Shown here: piece by piece, positions 15,182 to 23,741 of the stretch
Position numbering within the stretch: position 1 is the first letter of the stretch
Layout of the letters: the number at the start of each line of letters is the position of its first letter
Origin: JANNAT01 sp031422555
GTDB taxonomy: Bacteria; Pseudomonadota; Alphaproteobacteria; Rhodobacterales; Rhodobacteraceae
Assembly (NCBI GenBank): GCA_031422555.1
Contig: JANPLZ010000053.1
Span: 1 to 33,138, forward strand
Length of the DNA stretch: 33,138 nucleotides
Direction: 5' to 3'
Notes under the pieces: generated by a model
The model's input: the letters and a program-made list of their open reading frames with translations, nothing else
Told to the model about the DNA's origin: nothing
The model's database searches: none
Position numbers and translations under genes: made by a program

Positions 15182-17382
15182 TGGCCCGGCTGCTTCTGAT
15201 CTGGATTTTTCTGACTACCCTGACGGCCACCCCCATGGCTGCAGCACCGGTCGCCGTCACCACGGGTGACCATGACGGGTTTACCCGGCTGGTGCTGGAT
15301 TTTGGTCAAAGCGTCGATTGGCAAGTCGGGCGCACGCCGGACGGCTATGCTTTGCAATTGCGCACAGTGCCGGGTGGTTTGCCGCAACCATATGATTTGA
15401 CGAAGGTTTTTGATCTTATCGGCAAAGATCGCTTGGCTGCGATCTGGGCAGATCCCAAGACTTCGCAGTTGAACATCGGCATCGCCTGTGCCTGCCACGC
15501 CATCCCGTTTGAATTTCGTCCCGGCATTTTGGTGATTGATCTGCGCGATGGCGCGCCGCCCAAGGGATCGTCGTTTGAACTGGCGCTGGATGGTGCGCCG
15601 GTGCCTGCGCTGGATGCAAAACCCGTGTCGCGGCCGCGACCACGGCCGCAAGTCTCGGCACCGCCTTATGACTGGACCAACCGCGCGTTGGCCGATCTCA
15701 AACGGCCGCCGGCGGTGCCCGCGCGGCAATTCAGCGACCTTGCGGTGGCTGTTGGTGATCCCATCCTGCAATCTTTGCGCGACGCTTTGCTGCTGAACCT
15801 AAGCCGCGGGGCCGCGATGGGTGTTGTTGATCTTGCGTTGCCAAGCGCAAATCCAAAAGGTGACCTGGCTGCGGTTGACCCAACCATGGCGCGCATTGCG
15901 CTGGGCGCGTTGCCCCGCATTGCAATGGCCGCGGGCCTGCCCGATCACCGCGATGTCGCTGCCAAAGGCGAAAGCTGCCCGACGGCCGATCAACTTGCCT
16001 TGTCAAGCTGGGGCAGCGACGCGCCCATTCTGGTGCAAATGTCTGCACCCGCCCCGGGTCTGGTCACCGAATTTGATCTGCCTGACCCTGCGGCCATCGC
16101 GGTTGCGGTGCGCTTTCAACTGTTCGCGGGCTTTGGCGTTGAATCGCGCCAACTGCTGCGCGCCTTTGCGGTTCAGGTGCCCGATACGGCCCTGCTGACC
16201 AGTTTGGGTTATATTCTGGACCAGGACTCGGATCCTGACCCGGCCTTTCGCGGGCTTGCGGCCTGTGACAGTCCGGCGGCGCTCTGGGCCGTTTTGTCCG
16301 ATCCGGCCCTGACACCGGACGATACGGTGAATAAAAACGCCGTTTTGCGTGCGTTTTCGCAGTTGCCGCTGCATTTGCGGCGTCACCTTGGCCCCGGCCT
16401 TGCCCAACGGTTTTTGGACTTGGGCGATGACCGCTCCGCGATGACGATTCGCAATGCAATCACCCGCGCGCCGGGGGATGCCGGATCGCAAGTGGGCTTG
16501 ATGGAAGCCGCCATCGCCACGGCGCAAGGCGATCCCGCCGCCGCCGAAGCCCGCCTGACCGCCGTTTTGGCCGATGCGGGCCAACAAGCCCCCGCCGCGC
16601 TTGTGGCCTTGGCAAACGCCCGCGTCGCGCAAAATCTGGCCGTCGACCCGGAATTGGTGTCGGCGCTTGAATCGGTGTTGCGAGAGCAAACCGATACCGA
16701 TCAACAGGCGCTGACCCGGCGCGCGTTGGTCGTCGCGCGGGCGGCATCGGGCGATTTTGACCGGGCCTTTGCCGATCTTGCCGGCAGCCCCGACGCGGCG
16801 GAAGATTTATGGCGGATTTTGGCAAAAATCGGCTCTGATCAAGCGGTTTTGCTGCACGCTATCTTGCCAGCCGGCCAAGAGATACCCCGCGTCGATCCCG
16901 AAATCATGCCGGCTTTGGCCACGCGCCTTCTGGGTTTTGGCATGGCGGATCAGGCGTTGCGCTGGGTTCAGGGTAACGCCGCGCAAAATCGCCTGCTGCT
17001 GGCCCAGATTCATCTTGCGCGGCGCGATGGGCAGGCGGCTTTGACGGCACTTGCCGATTTGTCCGACCCGACCGCCATTGCCTTGCGGGCTAGCGCGCTC
17101 AGTCTTTTGGACGACAATTCAGCTGCTGCGCAAACCTATACCGGTCTTGGTGATACCGACGCTGCGCGCCGCGCCCATGCCCGCGCCCGTGATTGGCCGC
17201 AAATTGCCGCGCTGAGCCCTGACAATTGGGGGGCTGCGGTAAAAAGCCTGTCATCCACACCAGCGGCTGGCACCGCAGCGCCGGCTGCCGCGTCACTGGC
17301 ACGGGGACGTCAAATTGCAACCGCGGCCGCCCAGACGCGCACCGATATTGCGGCTTTGCTGGCCACGATTGCAGCCCCCTAG
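15178..17382 (+). CDS. Large periplasmic protein with AMIN-like N-terminus and helical repeats (possible MotC-like role)
   Basis: 734 aa, overlapping the motA stop by four bases. A Sec signal (LLLIWIFLTTLTATPMAAA) is followed by an AMIN-like beta domain (about 25-125: DGFTRLVLDFGQSVDWQVGR, YALQLRT, LNIGIACACHAIPF, PGILVIDLRDG). A Pro/Arg-rich linker spans about 135-160. The rest is helical, and from about 370 to 700 it has TPR-like Ala-rich helix pairs (AEARLTAVLADAGQQAPAAL, LANARVAQNLAVDPELVSAL, ALLAQIHLARRDGQAALTAL). I do not recognise a named family. Placement after motE and motA suggests a periplasmic stator-support role comparable to MotC; this is inference. Confidence 0.75.
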   Translation: MMARLLLIWIFLTTLTATPMAAAPVAVTTGDHDGFTRLVLDFGQSVDWQVGRTPDGYALQLRTVPGGLPQPYDLTKVFDLIGKDRLAAIWADPKTSQLNIGIACACHAIPFEFRPGILVIDLRDGAPPKGSSFELALDGAPVPALDAKPVSRPRPRPQVSAPPYDWTNRALADLKRPPAVPARQFSDLAVAVGDPILQSLRDALLLNLSRGAAMGVVDLALPSANPKGDLAAVDPTMARIALGALPRIAMAAGLPDHRDVAAKGESCPTADQLALSSWGSDAPILVQMSAPAPGLVTEFDLPDPAAIAVAVRFQLFAGFGVESRQLLRAFAVQVPDTALLTSLGYILDQDSDPDPAFRGLAACDSPAALWAVLSDPALTPDDTVNKNAVLRAFSQLPLHLRRHLGPGLAQRFLDLGDDRSAMTIRNAITRAPGDAGSQVGLMEAAIATAQGDPAAAEARLTAVLADAGQQAPAALVALANARVAQNLAVDPELVSALESVLREQTDTDQQALTRRALVVARAASGDFDRAFADLAGSPDAAEDLWRILAKIGSDQAVLLHAILPAGQEIPRVDPEIMPALATRLLGFGMADQALRWVQGNAAQNRLLLAQIHLARRDGQAALTALADLSDPTAIALRASALSLLDDNSAAAQTYTGLGDTDAARRAHARARDWPQIAALSPDNWGAAVKSLSSTPAAGTAAPAAASLARGRQIATAAAQTRTDIAALLATIAAP

Positions 17383-17517
17383 GTCTGCGACAGGCCAGCG
17401 GAAAATTATCCAAAGTCAGCCCGGCAAAGCCTTTGTTTCGTTACACTTTCGAAAGATTCGTTCGCTAGGTTGGCAAGACACAAAGGCGCAAAGCGCTGGA
17501 AACTCCGGGTGAAACCC

Positions 17518-18219
17518 ATGCAATCGACACAAATCCGGCCTTGGCATCCCGCTGTGTATTTGGCCGCCAGCGCGTGCGCTTTTTTCGCACTTTCCTGTGC
17601 CGCTTTGGCGCAATCCGGGTCTGAACTGTGCGATCAAGCGGCGACGCGTGCCGCCCAAAACAGCGGCGTGCCGGTGGAAATCTTGCTGGCGATGACCCGG
17701 GTTGAAACCGGACGCAGCCGGGAGGGCCCGGTGCAGCCCTGGCCTTGGGCGATCAATCTGCAAGGGCAGGGCCATTGGTTCGAAGATTTGGATCAAGCGC
17801 TGGCTTTTGCCACGGAACACTTGGCAAATGGCGTTGAAAACTTTGATGTCGGGTGTTTTCAGATAAATTTGCGCTGGCATGGTGCCAAGTTCCGCAGTCT
17901 GGCGGATGTGTTTGATCCGCAGACCAACGCCACCTATGCCGCGCAGTTTTTGTCGGACCTTTACGCGTCGGAAGGCGGTTGGCCGCAGGCGGTTGCAGCC
18001 TATCATTCGCGAACCCCGGATCTTGCCGCAACGTATCTGCAAAAAGTAAAGCAGGTGGTAGCCGATCTGCCGCCAATACCTGACACCGCCGTTATCCCCG
18101 TGGCCACCATGGTGCGCGAAAACCGGTTTCCGTTGCTGCAAGGCGGCGCATCGGCCGGCGCAGGATCAATCGTTCCGATCACGCAGGCGGCCACACCGCT
18201 GATCGGCGGGTTTCAATGA
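17518..18219 (+). CDS. sltF: Flagellum-associated lytic transglycosylase, SltF-like
   Basis: 233 aa. The start at ATG 17518 is preferred because it gives a signal peptide (AVYLAASACAFFALSCAALAQ); a TTG further up (17470) gives an unsupported extension. The lysozyme-like domain has the catalytic Glu63 in LLAMTRVETGR, then PWPWAIN and FDVGCFQINLRWHG, and the AAQFLSDLYASEGGWPQAVAAYHS segment typical of Slt transglycosylases. It cleaves peptidoglycan so that the rod can pass the cell wall. In Rhodobacter such an enzyme (SltF) replaces the muramidase domain that FlgJ carries in enterics. That fits the short, rod-binding-only FlgJ in this window. The stop overlaps the flhA start. Confidence 0.88.
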   Translation: MQSTQIRPWHPAVYLAASACAFFALSCAALAQSGSELCDQAATRAAQNSGVPVEILLAMTRVETGRSREGPVQPWPWAINLQGQGHWFEDLDQALAFATEHLANGVENFDVGCFQINLRWHGAKFRSLADVFDPQTNATYAAQFLSDLYASEGGWPQAVAAYHSRTPDLAATYLQKVKQVVADLPPIPDTAVIPVATMVRENRFPLLQGGASAGAGSIVPITQAATPLIGGFQ

Positions 18220-20297
18220 TGCCGGATTTCAAATTGACCATGGCCGCCATCTTTCAGCCCACCATTCTGCTGGCCTTGGCCTTGATGGCCGTCATTGTGA
18301 TGATGGTCTTGCCGATGCCCGCCTGGGCGCTTGATCTGGGCCTTGCGCTCTCGTTTGCGCTGGCAATTCTGATGCTGACGGTGACGCTTTTCATCGAACG
18401 CCCGTTGGATTTCTCAGCTTTTCCGACCATTTTGCTGGCATCGCTGATGCTGCGCCTGTCGCTGAATATATCGTCGACCAAACTGATCATCGGGCAGGGC
18501 CATACCGGCACCGATGCGGCGGGCCATGTCATTCAGGGCTTTGCCGAATTTATCATGGGCGGCAATTTACTGCTGGGCGTGGTGATTTTCTGCGTGCTGT
18601 TGATCGTGAATTTTATCGTGATCACCAAAGGCGCGGGCCGCATGGCCGAGGTGGGCGCCCGCTTTGCGTTGGATGGCATGCCGGGCAAACAATTGGCGAT
18701 TGACGCCGATATGGCCGCAGGCGCGATTGATCACGCCGAGGCGAAACGGCGTCGCGAACAGGAACTGGCGGAAACCACGTTTTTCGGCTCGTTGGATGGC
18801 GCGTCGAAGTTCGTCAAGGGCGATGCCATTGCCGGTTTGCTGATCACGGGGTTGAACATCGTGATGGGCCTGATCGTCGGCATTGCCATTCACGACATGC
18901 CGGTTGGCAAGGCGTTTGAAACCTATGCGATTCTGACGGTGGGCGACGGTCTGGTCAGCCAGATCCCTGCTGTCATCATCTCGGTTGCCGCCGCACTTTT
19001 GCTGTCGCGCGGCGGGGCAAAGGGGGCGGCGGATGTGTCGTTCTTTGCCCAGTTGGGCCGGTATCCTGGTGCGTTGGGCACTGTTTCGGTGCTGATGGGG
19101 CTGTTTGCCTTGGTGCCGGGCATGCCGTTTGCGCCGTTTATCGCGGCCTCGGCGGGGCTGGGCTGGCTGTCATGGCGGATGATACAGCAGAACCGTCTGG
19201 CAGCTGTCGAAGCATTGCCTTTGCCCGCACCGCCTGTGAAAAAACCGCTGGGCGATGTGCTGGATTTTGATGAAATTCATATCGAATTTGCGCCAAATCT
19301 TGTCGGCATGGTGTTGGATCCGGCGACCGGGCTGGACATTCGCATCGCCAATATGCGCACCCATGTCGCCACTGCATTTGGTCTGATCCTGCCAGAAATG
19401 CGCCTGACGGATGAGGCCGCCTTGCCGCCCGGCACCTACCGCATTCGCCTGCAAGGGGTCGAACGGGTGCGTGACCGGTTGGTGCCCGACCGGGTTTTGG
19501 TGTTGTTGGCCGAGGGCGTCACAGCCCCGGATGGGCACGATATCCGTGAGCCGGTTTACGGCGCGCCCGCCCGCTGGATCCGGCCCGATCATCAGGAAGA
19601 CGCGGCCTTGCTGGGGCTGACCGTGGTGTCCCCGGCCGAAGTGTTGGCGACCCATCTGCTGGAGGTGATCCGCGGCAATCTGGCCCGGCTGTTATCGATG
19701 CGCAGTTTGCGCCGTCTGCTGGATGAATTTTCGAACCTGTCAGACCCGGCGCGCGCCGAGGCCAACCGGCGGCTGTTGGACGATCTGGTGCCTGATAAAG
19801 TGCCGCCCGAGATGCTGCTTACGGTCTTGCGCCTGCTGCTGGAAGAGCGGGTTTCGATCCGCAACCTGCCGCTGATCCTTGAATCCATCGCCGAAGCTCG
19901 CAGTCTGGGCGCGCCCGAAGCGATCTGCGAGCATGTGCGCCAACGCTTGGGCTTTCAATTGGTGGCCGAGTTAAAGCGCGACGATGGCACGATCCCGTTG
20001 ATCCAATTGGCGCCGGAATGGGAGAAAACCTTTGTCACCTACCAGATGGACAGCGAAAAAGGCCTGCGCGATGTCGCCCTGCCACCCGAACAGTTCAGCC
20101 GCCTTGCCAATGCCATCGCAGAGCGGCTGAACCGCGCGGCCGAGTCTGGCACCTATCCGGCTTTGGTGACGTCCACGTTGCGGCGGCGGTTTTTGCGCAC
20201 GGTGCTGGGGGCCAAAGGCCTGACCGCGCCGGTGCTGTCTTACGAAGAAATTGGTATGGATGCCCGGCCCGCCATGGTGGGTGTGGTGCCGGCATGA
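18216..20297 (+). CDS. flhA: Flagellar export gate protein FlhA
   Basis: 693 aa, the usual family length. FlhA is the export gate that docks chaperone-substrate complexes. The N-terminal half has about eight membrane helices (from LLALALMAVIVMMVLPMPAW). The FHIPEP-family signature GARFALDGMPGKQLAIDADM lies in the cytoplasmic loop, followed by AKRRREQELAETTFFGSLDGASKFVKGDAIAG. The cytoplasmic half contains RVRDRLVPDRVLVLLAEG and FSNLSDPARAEANRRLLDDLVPDKVPPEMLLTVLRLLLEERVSIRNLPLILE, as in FlhA. The start overlaps the sltF stop (ATGATG at 18216). fliR overlaps its 3' end by four bases. Confidence 0.97.
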   Translation: MMPDFKLTMAAIFQPTILLALALMAVIVMMVLPMPAWALDLGLALSFALAILMLTVTLFIERPLDFSAFPTILLASLMLRLSLNISSTKLIIGQGHTGTDAAGHVIQGFAEFIMGGNLLLGVVIFCVLLIVNFIVITKGAGRMAEVGARFALDGMPGKQLAIDADMAAGAIDHAEAKRRREQELAETTFFGSLDGASKFVKGDAIAGLLITGLNIVMGLIVGIAIHDMPVGKAFETYAILTVGDGLVSQIPAVIISVAAALLLSRGGAKGAADVSFFAQLGRYPGALGTVSVLMGLFALVPGMPFAPFIAASAGLGWLSWRMIQQNRLAAVEALPLPAPPVKKPLGDVLDFDEIHIEFAPNLVGMVLDPATGLDIRIANMRTHVATAFGLILPEMRLTDEAALPPGTYRIRLQGVERVRDRLVPDRVLVLLAEGVTAPDGHDIREPVYGAPARWIRPDHQEDAALLGLTVVSPAEVLATHLLEVIRGNLARLLSMRSLRRLLDEFSNLSDPARAEANRRLLDDLVPDKVPPEMLLTVLRLLLEERVSIRNLPLILESIAEARSLGAPEAICEHVRQRLGFQLVAELKRDDGTIPLIQLAPEWEKTFVTYQMDSEKGLRDVALPPEQFSRLANAIAERLNRAAESGTYPALVTSTLRRRFLRTVLGAKGLTAPVLSYEEIGMDARPAMVGVVPA

Positions 20298-21070
20298 CCG
20301 ATCTGATGCCACTTTTGACGCAGTTAAGTGGTTTGGGTGCCGATATGCTTTGGGCGGCGCTGTTGGTGTTTTTGCGGGTCGGCGCGGCAATGGCTTTGTT
20401 GCCCGCTTTTGGTGAACAATCGGTGCCGCAGCGGTTGCGATTGGTGCTGTCTCTGGCCTTTACCGCCATTGTCGCCCCGGCGGCGGGGCCGTTGCCTGAT
20501 CCTGCAACCGGAGTTTTGCTGCCGTTGGCGATCGAGGTTGTGGTGGGGCTGGCCTTGGGAATTTCGGTGCGGCTGTTCATCATGGCGTTACAAATTGCAG
20601 CCGCGATTGCTGCCCAAGCCACCAGCCTGTCACAGCTTTTCGGCGGCGTCGGCCCGGAACCACAGCCCGCGATTGCAAATCTTCTGGTGATGGCGGGGCT
20701 GGCGCTTGCGGTCAGCTCTGGCTTGCATGTGCATGTGGCACAATTGTTGATCCTGTCCTATCAGATGCTGCCTGCGGGGGTGGTGCCGGGCGCAAGCGAT
20801 ATGGCGCAATGGGGGCTTGGTCAGATCGCGCGAGCCTTTGCGCTGGGCCTTGCGCTGGCCGCGCCGTTTACCATTGCATCTTTGCTGTACAATATCGCAC
20901 TTGGCGTCATCAACCGCGCCTTGCCCGCGCTGATGGTGTCTTTTGTCGGCGCGCCCGCGCTGGCTTTGGGCGGTATCGCGTTGATGGCCATCGTCGCCCC
21001 CTTGCTGTTGGTGGTCTGGCAGCAGTCTTTCCAAAGCTTTCTTGCCCAACCGTTCAGCGGTGCCGAATGA
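20294..21070 (+). CDS. fliR: Flagellar export gate protein FliR
   Basis: 258 aa from ATG 20294, which overlaps the flhA stop (ATGA). A longer in-frame reading upstream lies inside flhA and is discarded. FliR is an inner-membrane part of the FliPQR channel. About six hydrophobic segments are visible, with the family motif LVFLRVGAAMALLPAFGEQSVPQRLRLVLSLAFTAIV near the N-terminus, LFIMALQIAAAIAAQATSLSQLFGGV in the middle, and LPALMVSFVGAPALALGGIALMA toward the end. The stop overlaps the flhB start. Confidence 0.95.
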   Translation: MTDLMPLLTQLSGLGADMLWAALLVFLRVGAAMALLPAFGEQSVPQRLRLVLSLAFTAIVAPAAGPLPDPATGVLLPLAIEVVVGLALGISVRLFIMALQIAAAIAAQATSLSQLFGGVGPEPQPAIANLLVMAGLALAVSSGLHVHVAQLLILSYQMLPAGVVPGASDMAQWGLGQIARAFALGLALAAPFTIASLLYNIALGVINRALPALMVSFVGAPALALGGIALMAIVAPLLLVVWQQSFQSFLAQPFSGAE

Positions 21071-22149
21071 GCGACGAAGACCAGGATGACAAAACCCATG
21101 AGCCATCGCAAAAACGGCTTGATGACGCCCGAAAGCGTGGGGAAATCGCAAAATCCGCCGATCTTGCCGTCGCTGCCAGCTATGCCGGGCTGTGGCTGGC
21201 GCTGGTGGTGGCGGGCGGAGCGATTGTGCAGGGCTTTGGCACCGCGGGAATTGCGGTGTTGCAACGCGCAGACCGGTTGGCGCCTTTGATGGTGCAGCAG
21301 GGCACCGCGTTGGGGGCGGGTTGGGCCGCGACCAATCTGGCCGCCGCGGCCGCGCTGTTTGCCGTGCCCGCACTGGCGGTTTTGCTGGTTTTGGCGGCGC
21401 AAGGCGCAATTCTATTTGCCCCGGAAAAGCTGGAACCGAAACTGTCGCGCATTTCACCGCTTGCGATTGCCGCGCAGAAATTTGGCCGCGAGGGGCTGTT
21501 TGAATTCGGCAAATCCATGCTGAAAATGATCGCGGTGGCGCTGGTTTTGGGATGGCACCTGATGGCCCGCGCGCCACTGATTTTGGGCAGCGCAAACCTG
21601 TCGCCGGCGCTGGGCACCCAGTTGATGATGACATTGCTGGTCGAATTTCTGGGGCTGGTGTTGCTGATTGCCACGCTGTTTGGCGCGGTTGATTACCTGT
21701 GGCAGCGCGCCCAGCATCTGCGCCGCAACAGGATGTCACGCAAAGATCTGCTGGATGAAATGAAAGAGTCAGAAGGTGATCCGCATGTGAAAATGCAGCG
21801 CCGGCAACGTGGCCAAGACATTGCAACCAACCGGATGCTGCAGGATGTGCCAACGGCCGATGTGATCATCGTCAATCCGACGCATTACGCGGTGGCGCTG
21901 AAGTGGAACCGCAACGCGCGCGGCGCGCCGATTTGTGTGGCCAAAGGCGTGGATGAAATCGCCGCCCGCATCAGGGAAAAGGCCGCCGCCGCCGGGGTGC
22001 CGCTGCATTCCGATCCGCCAACCGCCCGCGCCGTGTTTGCAACGGTTGACATCGGCCAGCCGATTTTGCCTGAGCATTACCGCGCCGTGGCCGCCGCAGT
22101 GCGCTTTGCCGAGGCAATGTCCGCGCGTCGCAAGGGCGGAGGCCGATGA
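21067..22149 (+). CDS. flhB: Flagellar export switch protein FlhB
   Basis: 360 aa from ATG 21067, overlapping the fliR stop by four bases. FlhB switches the exporter from rod/hook to filament substrates. The opening DKTHEPSQKRLDDARKRGEIAKSADL is characteristic. Four membrane helices follow, then a cytoplasmic linker (MSRKDLLDEMKESEGDPHVKMQRRQRGQ). The autocleavage site NPTH is in ADVIIVNPTHYAVALKW, followed by PICVAKGVDEIAARIREKA. The C-terminal end overlaps the next small gene by four bases. Confidence 0.97.
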   Translation: MSDEDQDDKTHEPSQKRLDDARKRGEIAKSADLAVAASYAGLWLALVVAGGAIVQGFGTAGIAVLQRADRLAPLMVQQGTALGAGWAATNLAAAAALFAVPALAVLLVLAAQGAILFAPEKLEPKLSRISPLAIAAQKFGREGLFEFGKSMLKMIAVALVLGWHLMARAPLILGSANLSPALGTQLMMTLLVEFLGLVLLIATLFGAVDYLWQRAQHLRRNRMSRKDLLDEMKESEGDPHVKMQRRQRGQDIATNRMLQDVPTADVIIVNPTHYAVALKWNRNARGAPICVAKGVDEIAARIREKAAAAGVPLHSDPPTARAVFATVDIGQPILPEHYRAVAAAVRFAEAMSARRKGGGR

Positions 22150-22505
22150 CCAGACAAGTTCAGATGCAGCGGTTGCAGCAGGTGGCTGCGCTGATGTTTG
22201 ACAGCAAACTGATCGACTTGCGGGCAGCCGCGCGGGCGATGCAAGAGACCAGGGATCATCTTGCCGATTTGGCGGTATCGCCAGCAGACCCTGATGGCTT
22301 GCCCCAGATTGCCCTTGCCGTCGCAGCGTTGCACTATGACCGCTGGGCCGATACGAGGCGGGCAGAGTTGAACCTGACACTGGCGCGCCAAACCGCCACG
22401 TGGCTGGATGCCCAAGGCGCAGCCCGTCTGGCCTTTGGCAAGACCCAGGCATTGGCCGCCGTCACTGCCAAATTGCGGGCAGCCATGCCGCGAACGCCGC
22501 GGTAA
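22146..22505 (+). CDS. Small helical protein after flhB, FliJ-like candidate
   Basis: 119 aa, overlapping the flhB stop by four bases. Almost entirely helical and free of Cys, with long Arg/Gln/Ala-rich stretches (MQRLQQVAALMFDSKLIDLRAAARAMQETRDHLADL, then ALHYDRWADTRRAELNLTLARQTATWLDAQGAARLAFGKTQAL). These could form an antiparallel coiled coil. This size and shape fit FliJ, the export-ATPase stalk protein. No other FliJ candidate is visible, and fliI is not adjacent to one here. The call is inference from shape and place; it could instead be an unrelated small coiled-coil protein. Confidence 0.6.
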   Translation: MTRQVQMQRLQQVAALMFDSKLIDLRAAARAMQETRDHLADLAVSPADPDGLPQIALAVAALHYDRWADTRRAELNLTLARQTATWLDAQGAARLAFGKTQALAAVTAKLRAAMPRTPR

Positions 22506-22511
22506 AATGGT

Positions 22512-23003
22512 TCAGCCGGCCTGATCCTGACGGGCGATATCGCTGATCAGCACGTCGATCACATCCTCGCCCAAGGTTGATTTGGCGGCCTCCAACAGGG
22601 CGCTGCGCAAAAACACCAGATTGGCCCCATCGGTAAAAGCGCCTTCAAACCCGCCGGCATTCGCGTGATCAAACATCACCTGCAACAGCGCGTCGCGCAC
22701 TTTTGGCTCGCGGCTGTAGATCGCCTCGGTGGCCCCGTTTTTCACTTCAAGGCTAAGCGCCATGATCACCATCGAGGTCACCCGCCCGTCTTGTAGCACC
22801 GGCACGACGAACTGGTTGTTCAGTTTGACGTATTCGGGCAGGGATTCGGGATCAACTTCGGCCGCGGCCAAAGCGGGGCCATGGCCCGCCGCTTCGGTGT
22901 TCGCGTCGGTGATTTCGGCAGCGGGCCGCAGGAACAGGCCCGCGCCTGCACCTGCGCCCAACCCAATCAAAGCCAGCAGTATGGGAAGAAATTTTTTCAT
23001 CAT
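22512..23003 (-). CDS. Second FliL-family membrane protein
   Basis: 163 aa. Two adjacent ATGs (23003, 23000). A single N-terminal membrane helix (FLPILLALIGLGAGAGAGLFL) is followed by a periplasmic FliL-type domain: YVKLNNQFVVPVLQDGRVTSMVIMALSLEV, then EPKVRDALLQVMFDHA, and a C-terminal amphipathic end (LLEAAKSTLGEDVIDVLISDIARQD). This matches the FliL family better than the first FliL (12774) in the PEYVKLN-type opening. It is the last gene of the - rod/ring operon, 6 bases after flgH. It ends 6 bases from the convergent FliJ-like gene. Two FliL paralogues may act on different partners, such as stator and rings; this is speculative. Confidence 0.82.
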   Translation of the reverse strand: MMKKFLPILLALIGLGAGAGAGLFLRPAAEITDANTEAAGHGPALAAAEVDPESLPEYVKLNNQFVVPVLQDGRVTSMVIMALSLEVKNGATEAIYSREPKVRDALLQVMFDHANAGGFEGAFTDGANLVFLRSALLEAAKSTLGEDVIDVLISDIARQDQAG

Positions 23004-23009
23004 TCCGGC

Positions 23010-23729
23010 CTAAAAGGGCAATAAAATATCGGCGATCTGCTGGCCATAGCGCGGTTGCTGCACATCGGTGATCTGGCCGCGCCCGCCATAAGAAATCCGC
23101 GCCCCGGCGATTTTGTCATAGGTAATCTCATTCTGGCGCGAGATATCGATCGGTCGCACAAAGCCTGTCACCAACAATTCGCGCAGCTCAAAGTTCACCC
23201 GCACCTCTTGCTGGCCTTCGATCCGCAAAACCCCGTTTGGCAGTTCTTCCACCACCGTTGCCGCCACCCGCAGCATCAGCTTTTCATTGCGCGCCACCGA
23301 GCCATCACCCGAATAGGTCGAGGCAGAATTGGTCGCCACCGCGTCGGCGCTGCTGGCGCCTTCGGGGAAGACCCCGTCAACCACCTGCGGCAGGCCAAAA
23401 AGTGACGGCACGCCCATGGTTTCCTTGCCGCTGCGGCTGCGATCGGTTGAATTTTTGATCGCCGCAGATTCGTCGATTTCGATCACGACGGTCAGGATAT
23501 CACCGCGCCGGGTGGCCCGCCTGTCGCCAAACAGCGAACTGCGCCCCGCCGTCCACAGCGACGATGCATCGCCGGGGCCTTCGGGGGCCACATCTTCGGG
23601 CAGGGCGTTGGAATACATCGCGTGGTGCTGATAGCTGCCTTCCAGTGGCGTAAACTCGGGCGCGCGGCCCACCTGTTCCAGCCGACCGCAACCGGTCAGC
23701 GCCACCAAACCTATCAAAATCAATCGCAT
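23010..23729 (-). CDS. flgH: Flagellar L-ring protein FlgH
   Basis: 239 aa. FlgH is an outer-membrane lipoprotein forming the L ring. The lipobox is LTGC (cleavage before Cys14). The family blocks are SSLFGDRRATRRGDILTVVIEIDESAAIKNST, KLMLRVAATVVEELPNGVLRIEGQQEVRVNFELRELLVTGFVRPIDISRQNEI and the C-terminal ARISYGGRGQITDVQQPRYGQQIADILLPF. The start is 12 bases downstream of the flgA stop, consistent with one operon. Full length for the family. Confidence 0.97.
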   Translation of the reverse strand: MRLILIGLVALTGCGRLEQVGRAPEFTPLEGSYQHHAMYSNALPEDVAPEGPGDASSLWTAGRSSLFGDRRATRRGDILTVVIEIDESAAIKNSTDRSRSGKETMGVPSLFGLPQVVDGVFPEGASSADAVATNSASTYSGDGSVARNEKLMLRVAATVVEELPNGVLRIEGQQEVRVNFELRELLVTGFVRPIDISRQNEITYDKIAGARISYGGRGQITDVQQPRYGQQIADILLPF

Positions 23730-23741
23730 AGACGTCGTCCT

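Noticed and set aside
20018..20293. Upstream extension of the fliR frame
   Set aside because: It lies inside flhA in another frame; the ATGA overlap at 20294 gives the family N-terminus.
20809..21066. Upstream extension of the flhB frame
   Set aside because: It lies inside fliR; the ATGA at 21067 precedes the characteristic FlhB opening.
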